Origin: Karalla daura
Taxonomy: Eukaryota > Chordata > Actinopteri > Chaetodontiformes > Leiognathidae
Assembly: GCA_029224185.1 (NCBI GenBank)
Contig: JANZKI010000043.1
Coordinates: 372,001 to 436,000 of the forward strand
Direction: 5' to 3'
DNA length: 64,000 nt
Shown: one piece after another, positions 59,225-64,000 of the stretch
Position numbering within the stretch: the stretch's first letter is position 1
Layout of the letters: every line of letters begins with the position of its first letter
Notes under the pieces: generated by a model
What the model saw: only the letters and a program-made list of their open reading frames with translations
The model's database searches: none
Told to the model about the DNA's origin: nothing
Position numbers and translations under genes: made by a program

Positions 59225-60648
59225 GTGGGCCACCCCGGAGGCGGCTCACACCCCAAATCGTGCGTTTGGACTCGCTCGTTCGGGGTCGGGATTTCGGCCG
59301 AAAACGACAGGTCCGGGGTGGTCGTTTTTTTCACTTTCGGCGAGGGTTAATATCTCAGCTCCTGGACCACAGCCGGCCTCGGGATTGCTTTATCCAGTGA
59401 GCGTGGGCCACCCCGGAGGCGGCTCACACCCCAAATGGTGGGTTTGAGCTCGCTCGTTCGGGGTCAGGAAATCGGCTCAAAACGACAGGTCCGGGGTGGT
59501 CGTTTTTGTCACTTTCGGCGAGGGTTAATATCTCAGCTCCGGGACCACAGCCGGCCTCGGGATTGCTTTTTCCAGTGAGCGTGGGCCGACCCGGAGGCGG
59601 CTCACACCCCAAATCGTGCGTTTGGACTCGTTCGTTCGGGGTCAGGATTTCGGCCGAAAACGACAGGTCCGGGGTGGTCGTTTTTTTCACTTTCGGCGAG
59701 GGTTAATATCTCAGCTCCAGGACCACAGCCGGCCTCGGGATTGCGTTTTCCAGTGACCGTGGGCCACCCCGGAGGCGGCTCACACCCCAAATCGTGCGTT
59801 TGGACTCGCTCGTTCGGGGTCGGGATTTCGGCCGAAAACGACAGGTCCGGGGTGGTCGTTTTTTTCACATTCGGCGAGGGTTAATATCTCAGCTCCAGGA
59901 TCAAATCCGGCCTCGGGATTGCTTTTTCCAGTGAGCGTGGGCCACCCCAGAGGCGGCTCACACCCCAAATCGTGCGTTTGGACTCGCTCGTTCGGGGTCG
60001 GGATTTCGGCCGAAAACGACAGGTCCGGGGTGGTCGTTTTTTTCACTTTCGGCGAGGGTTAATATCTCAGCTCCGGGACCACAGCCGGCCTCGGGATTGC
60101 TTTTTCCAGTGAGCGTGGGCCACCCCGGAGGCGGCTCACACCCCAAATGGTGGGTTTGAGCTCGCTCGTTCGATGTCAGGAAATCGGCTCAAAACGACAG
60201 GTCCGGGGTGGTCGTTTTTGTCACTTTCGGCGAGGGTTAATATCTCAGCTCCGGGACCACAGCCGGCCTCGGGATTGCTTTTTCCAGTGAGCGTGGGCCA
60301 CCCCGGAGGCGGCTCACACCCCAAATCGTGCGTTTGGACTCATTCGTTCGGGGTCAGGATTTCGGCCGAAAACGACAGGTCCGGGGTGGTCGTTTTTTTC
60401 ACTTTCGGCGAGGGTTAATATCTCAGCTCCGGGACCACAGCCGGCCTCGGGATTGCTTTTTCCAGTGAGCGTGGGCCACCCCGGAGGCGGCTCACACCCC
60501 AAATCGTGCGTTTGGACTCATTCGTTCGGGGTCAGGATTTCGGCCGAAAACGACAGGTCCGGGGTGGTCGTTTTTTTCACTTTCGGCGAGGGTTAATATC
60601 TCAGCTCCGGGACCACAGCCGGCCTCGGGATTGCGTTTTCCAGTGAGC

Positions 60649-60969
60649 GTGGGCCACCCCGGAGGCGGCTCACACCCCAAATCGTGCGTTTGGACTCGCT
60701 CGCGAGGGGTCGGGATTTCGGCCAAAACGACTGGTCCGGGATGGTCATTTTTTTACCTTTCGGCGAGCTTTAAAATCTCAGCTCCAGGATCAAATGATCC
60801 TGGAGCTCCAGGATCAAATGATCCTGGAGCTGAGATTTTAAAGCTCGCCGAAAGTGAAAAAGTGAAAAAAACGACCACCCCGGACCTGTGGTTTTTTTCA
60901 CTTTCGGCGAGCTTTGATATCTCAGCTCCAGGATCAAATCCGGCATCGGGATTGCGTTTTCCAGTGACC
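60649..60969 (+). repeat. Foldback monomer FB321
   Basis: Palindrome 60757-60854. Followed by m3 and the w, m1, m4, m3 tetramers without any FB224. Confidence 0.95.
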
Positions 60970-62571
60970 GTGGGCCACCCCGGAGGCGGCTCACACCCCA
61001 AATCGTGCGTTTGGACTCGCTCGTTCGGGGTCGGGATTTCGGCCGAAAACGACAGGTCCGGGGTGGTCGTTTTTTTCACTTTCGGCGAGGGTTAATATCT
61101 CAGCTCCTGGACCACAGCCGGCCTCGGGATTGCTTTATCCAGTGAGCGTGGGCCACCCCGGAGGCGGCTCACACCCCAAATGGTGGGTTTGAGCTCGCTC
61201 GTTCGGGGTCAGGAAATCGGCTCAAAACGACAGGTCCGGGGTGGTCGTTTTTGTCACTTTCGGCGAGGGTTAATATCTCAGCTCCGGGACCACAGCCGGC
61301 CTCGGGATTGCTTTTTCCAGTGAGCGTGGGCCACCCCGGAGGCGGCTCACACCCCAAATCGTGCGTTTGGACTCATTCGTTCGGGGTCAGGATTTCGGCC
61401 GAAAACGACAGGTCCGGGGTGGTCGTTTTTTTCACTTTCGGCGAGGGTTAATATCTCAGCTCCGGGACCACAGCCGGCCTCGGGATTGCTTTTTCCAGTG
61501 AGCGTGGGCCACCCCGGAGGCGGCTCACACCCCAAATCGTGCGTTTGGACTCGTTCGTTCGGGGTCAGGATTTCGGCCGAAAACGACAGGTCCGGGGTGG
61601 TCGTTTTTTTCACTTTCGGCGAGGGTTAATATCTCAGCTCCAGGACCACAGCCGGCCTCGGGATTGCGTTTTCCAGTGACCGTGGGCCACCCCAGAGGCG
61701 GCTCACACCCCAAATCGTGCGTTTGGACTCGCTCGTTCGGGGTCGGGATTTCGGCCGAAAACGACAGGTCCGGGGTGGTCGTTTTTTTCACTTTCGGCGA
61801 GGGTTAATATCTCAGCTCCGGGACCACAGCCGGCCTCGGGATTGCTTTTTCCAGTGAGCGTGGGCCACCCCGGAGGCGGCTCACACCCCAAATGGTGGGT
61901 TTGAGCTCGCTCGTTCGGGGTCAGGAAATCGGCTCAAAACGACAGGTCCGGGGTGGTCGTTTTTGTCACTTTCGGCGAGGGTTAATATCTCAGCTCCGGG
62001 ACCACAGCCGGCCTCGGGATTGCTTTTTCCAGTGAGCGTGGGCCACCCCGGAGGCGGCTCACACCCCAAATCGTGCGTTTGGACTCATTCGTTCGGGGTC
62101 AGGATTTCGGCCGAAAACGACAGGTCCGGGGTGGTCGTTTTTTTCACTTTCGGCGAGGGTTAATATCTCAGCTCCGGGACCACAGCCGGCCTCGGGATTG
62201 CTTTTTCCAGTGAGCGTGGGCCACCCCGGAGGCGGCTCACACCCCAAATCGTGCGTTTGGACTCGTTCGTTCGGGGTCAGGATTTCGGCCGAAAACGACA
62301 GGTCCGGGGTGGTCGTTTTTTTCACTTTCGGCGAGGGTTAATATCTCAGCTCCAGGACCACAGCCGGCCTCGGGATTGCGTTTTCCAGTGACCGTGGGCC
62401 ACCCCGGAGGCGGCTCACACCCCAAATCGTGCGTTTGGACTCGCTCGTTCGGGGTCGGGATTTCGGCCGAAAACGACAGGTCCGGGGTGGTCGTTTTTTT
62501 CACTTTCGGCGAGGGTTAATATCTCAGCTCCGGGACCACAGCCGGCCTCGGGATTGCTTTTTCCAGTGAGC
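60649..62571 (+). repeat. Zone IV tail with a 712-bp tetramer repeat
   Basis: FB321 60649, m3 60970, then the tetramer w, m1, m4, m3 twice (61148-61859 and 61860-62571). The first tetramer's m3 (61682) has ccccagagg and the second (62394) does not. No FB224 follows, unlike the same order at 57790. Confidence 0.85.
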
Positions 62572-63283
62572 GTGGGCCACCCCGGAGGCGGCTCACACCC
62601 CAAATGGTGGGTTTGAGCTCGCTCGTTCGGGGTCAGGAAATCGGCTCAAAACGACAGGTCCGGGGTGGTCGTTTTTTTCACTTTCGGCGAGGGTTAATAT
62701 CTCATCTCCTGGACCACAGCCGGCCTCGGGATTGCTTTATCCAGTGAGCGTGGGCCACCCCGGAGGCGGCTCACACCCCAAATCGTGCGTTTGGACTCAT
62801 TCGTTCGGGGTCAGGATTTCGGCCGAAAACGACAGGTCCGGGGTGGTCGTTTTTTTCACTTTCGGCGAGGGTTAATATCTCAGCTCCGGGACCACAGCCG
62901 GCCTCGGGATTGCTTTTTCCAGTGAGCGTGGGCCACCCCGGAGGCGGCTCACACCCCAAATCGTGCGTTTGGACTCGCTCGCGAGGGGTCGGGATTTCGG
63001 CCGAAAACGACAGGTCCGGGGTGGTCGTTTTTTTCACTTTCGGCGATGGTTAATATCTCAGCTCCGGGACCACAGCCGGCCTCGGGATTGCTTTTTCCAG
63101 TGAGCGTGGGCCACCCCGGAGGCGGCTCACACCCCAAATCGTGCGTTTGGACTCGCTCGCGAGGGGTCGGGATTTCGGCCGAAAACGACAGGTCCGGGGT
63201 GGTCGCTTTTTTCACTTTCGGCGAGGGTTAATATCTCAGCTCCGGGACCACAGCCGGCCTCGGGATTGCTTTTTCCAGTGAGC

Positions 63284-63604
63284 GTGGGCCACCCCGGAGG
63301 CGGCTCACACCCCAAATCGTGCGTTTGGACTCGCTCGCGAGGGGTCGGGATTTCGGACAAAACGACTGGTCCGGGATGGTCATTTTTTTACCTTTCGGCG
63401 AGCTTTAAAATCTCAGCTCCAGGATCAAATGATCCTGGAGCTCCAGGATCAAATGATCCTGGAGCTGAGATTTTAAAGCTTGCCGAAAGTGAAAAAGTGA
63501 AAAAAACGACCACCCCGGACCTGTGGTTTTTTTCACTTTCGGCGAGCTTTGATATCTCAGCTCCAGGATCAAATCCGGCATCGGGATTGCGTTTTCCAGT
63601 GACC
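63284..63604 (+). repeat. Foldback monomer FB321 with private arm mutations
   Basis: Palindrome 63392-63489. Its right arm reads aagcttgccg (C to T), a mismatch against the left arm, and the left part reads ttcggacaaaac (C to A). A zone I type copy at the right edge. Confidence 0.94.
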
Positions 63605-63960
63605 GTGGGCCACCCCGGAGGCGGCTCACACCCCAAATCGTGCGTTTGGACTCGCTCGTTCGGGGTCGGGATTTCGGCCGAAAACGACAGGTCCGGGGTG
63701 GTCGTTTTTTTCACTTTCGGCGAGGGTTAATATCTCAGCTCCTGGACCACAGCCGGCCTCGGGATTGCTTTATCCAGTGAGCGTGGGCCACCCCGGAGGC
63801 GGCTCACACCCCAAATGGTGGGTTTGAGCTCGCTCGTTCGGGGTCAGGAAATCGGCTCAAAACGACAGGTCCGGGGTGGTCGTTTTTGTCACTTTCGGCG
63901 AGGGTTAATATCTCAGCTCCGGGACCACAGCCGGCCTCGGGATTGCTTTTTCCAGTGAGC

Positions 63961-64000
63961 GTGGGCCACCCCGGAGGCGGCTCACACCCCAAATCGTGCG
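63961..64000 (+). repeat. Partial monomer at the right edge
   Basis: The last 40 bases are the start of another unit up to aaatcgtgcg. The array continues past the window. Confidence 0.95.

Larger units (their letters stand above)
57790..60648 (+). repeat. Zone IV long HOR, copy 3, truncated (2859 bp)
   Basis: FB321 57790, m3, w, m1, m4, m3, FB224 59001, m3, w, m4, m3, m3, w 60115, m1, m1. Collinear with copy 2 at +5220, then +5219 after the one-base difference in the foldback. It is cut before the second FB224. w 60115 carries two private substitutions (ttcgatgtcagg at about 60172). Confidence 0.86.
1..64000 (+). repeat. Satellite DNA array, 178-bp monomer, head to tail, filling the window
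   Basis: The motif gtgggccacc (or gtgggtcacc / gcgggccacc) recurs at 3, 181, 359, 537, 715, 893 and so on to 63961. Between these marks are 325 complete monomers: 270 of 178 bp, 5 of 175, 3 of 177 and 47 foldback units. The sum is exact, so there are no gene-containing gaps and no unrelated insertion. All full units run in the same orientation; the only inverted DNA is inside foldback monomers. A unit near 178 bp fits one nucleosome plus linker, as is common for centromeric satellites of plants and animals (family knowledge). I do not recognise this family by sequence. A ribosomal spacer subrepeat array is an alternative, but no rRNA sequence is present. Confidence 0.98.
62572..64000 (+). repeat. 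Zone V: return of the zone I HOR order (partial)
   Basis: w 62572 (with seven T and ctcatctcctgg), m1 62750, m2 with gatgg 62928, m2 63106, FB321 63284, m3 63605, w 63783 (G variant), partial m1 63961. This is the order at 7830-9397 with one m1 missing before the foldback, and the w pair shows the same T-then-G pattern as 7830 and 9219. Confidence 0.83.

Noticed and set aside
1..64000. CRISPR array
   Set aside because: Units are contiguous 178-bp copies of the same sequence with no unique spacers and no cas genes.
1..64000. Ribosomal intergenic spacer subrepeats
   Set aside because: GC-rich subrepeats could suggest this, but 64 kb without any rRNA gene or spacer promoter argues against it.
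1..64000. Bacterial or viral origin
   Set aside because: No coding genes, no operons and no phage or plasmid features; a pure satellite of this size is a eukaryotic pattern.

Overview
The whole window is tandem satellite DNA. I find no credible protein gene, RNA gene, transposon or single-copy sequence. Starting each unit at the motif gtgggccacc, I count 325 complete monomers between positions 3 and 63960, plus a partial unit at the right edge. There are 270 of exactly 178 bp, 5 of 175 bp, 3 of 177 bp, and 47 long 'foldback' (FB) monomers: 23 of 321 bp, 3 of 322, 5 of 285, 4 of 430, 5 of 286 and 7 of 224. These lengths add up exactly to the 63,958 bases between the first and last boundary, so no stretch is left unexplained. 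The array runs off both ends of the window.

Organism: an array this long, with nucleosome-sized units and multi-kilobase higher-order repeats (HORs), indicates a eukaryotic nuclear chromosome. The position is probably centromeric, pericentromeric or another heterochromatic block. Plants and animals both have satellites of 150-180 bp, and the sequence does not let me name a species. The monomer is GC-rich (105 of 178 bases by hand count) and keeps its CpG sites.

Subfamily names used below: m1 (actcattcg...tcagg), m2 (ctcgcgagggg), m3 (ctcgctcgttcgggg...tcggg), m4 (actcgttcgttcgg...tcagg), w (a diverged middle with ggtgggtttgagctc and aaatcggctcaaaac), HY (177-bp hybrids) and FB (foldback). 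An FB321 monomer holds about 144 extra bases. In it a monomer segment occurs forward, then inverted, then forward again, producing a 98-bp near-perfect palindrome. The other FB sizes look like deletion or duplication derivatives of it.

Layout: (I) 1-18001, a 7827-bp HOR present as one full and one partial copy, then 6-mer HORs of 1175/1172 bp with FB285, then 9-mers carrying hybrids. (II) 18002-29693, a 25-mer HOR of 5132/5240 bp with FB430. (III) 29694-42557, a 19-mer HOR of 3920/3919 bp with FB286, including a local 1176-bp duplication. (IV) 42558-62571, a 10-mer of 1969 bp, then about 5.2-kb HORs with FB224, then a 712-bp four-monomer repeat. (V) 62572-64000, a return to the zone I pattern. 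Foldback size tracks zone, so the foldback acts as a lineage marker.

Nothing here works as an operon or pathway. Any function would be structural, for example kinetochore or heterochromatin packaging, cruciform extrusion or satellite transcripts. That is inference; the sequence shows only the repeat architecture.
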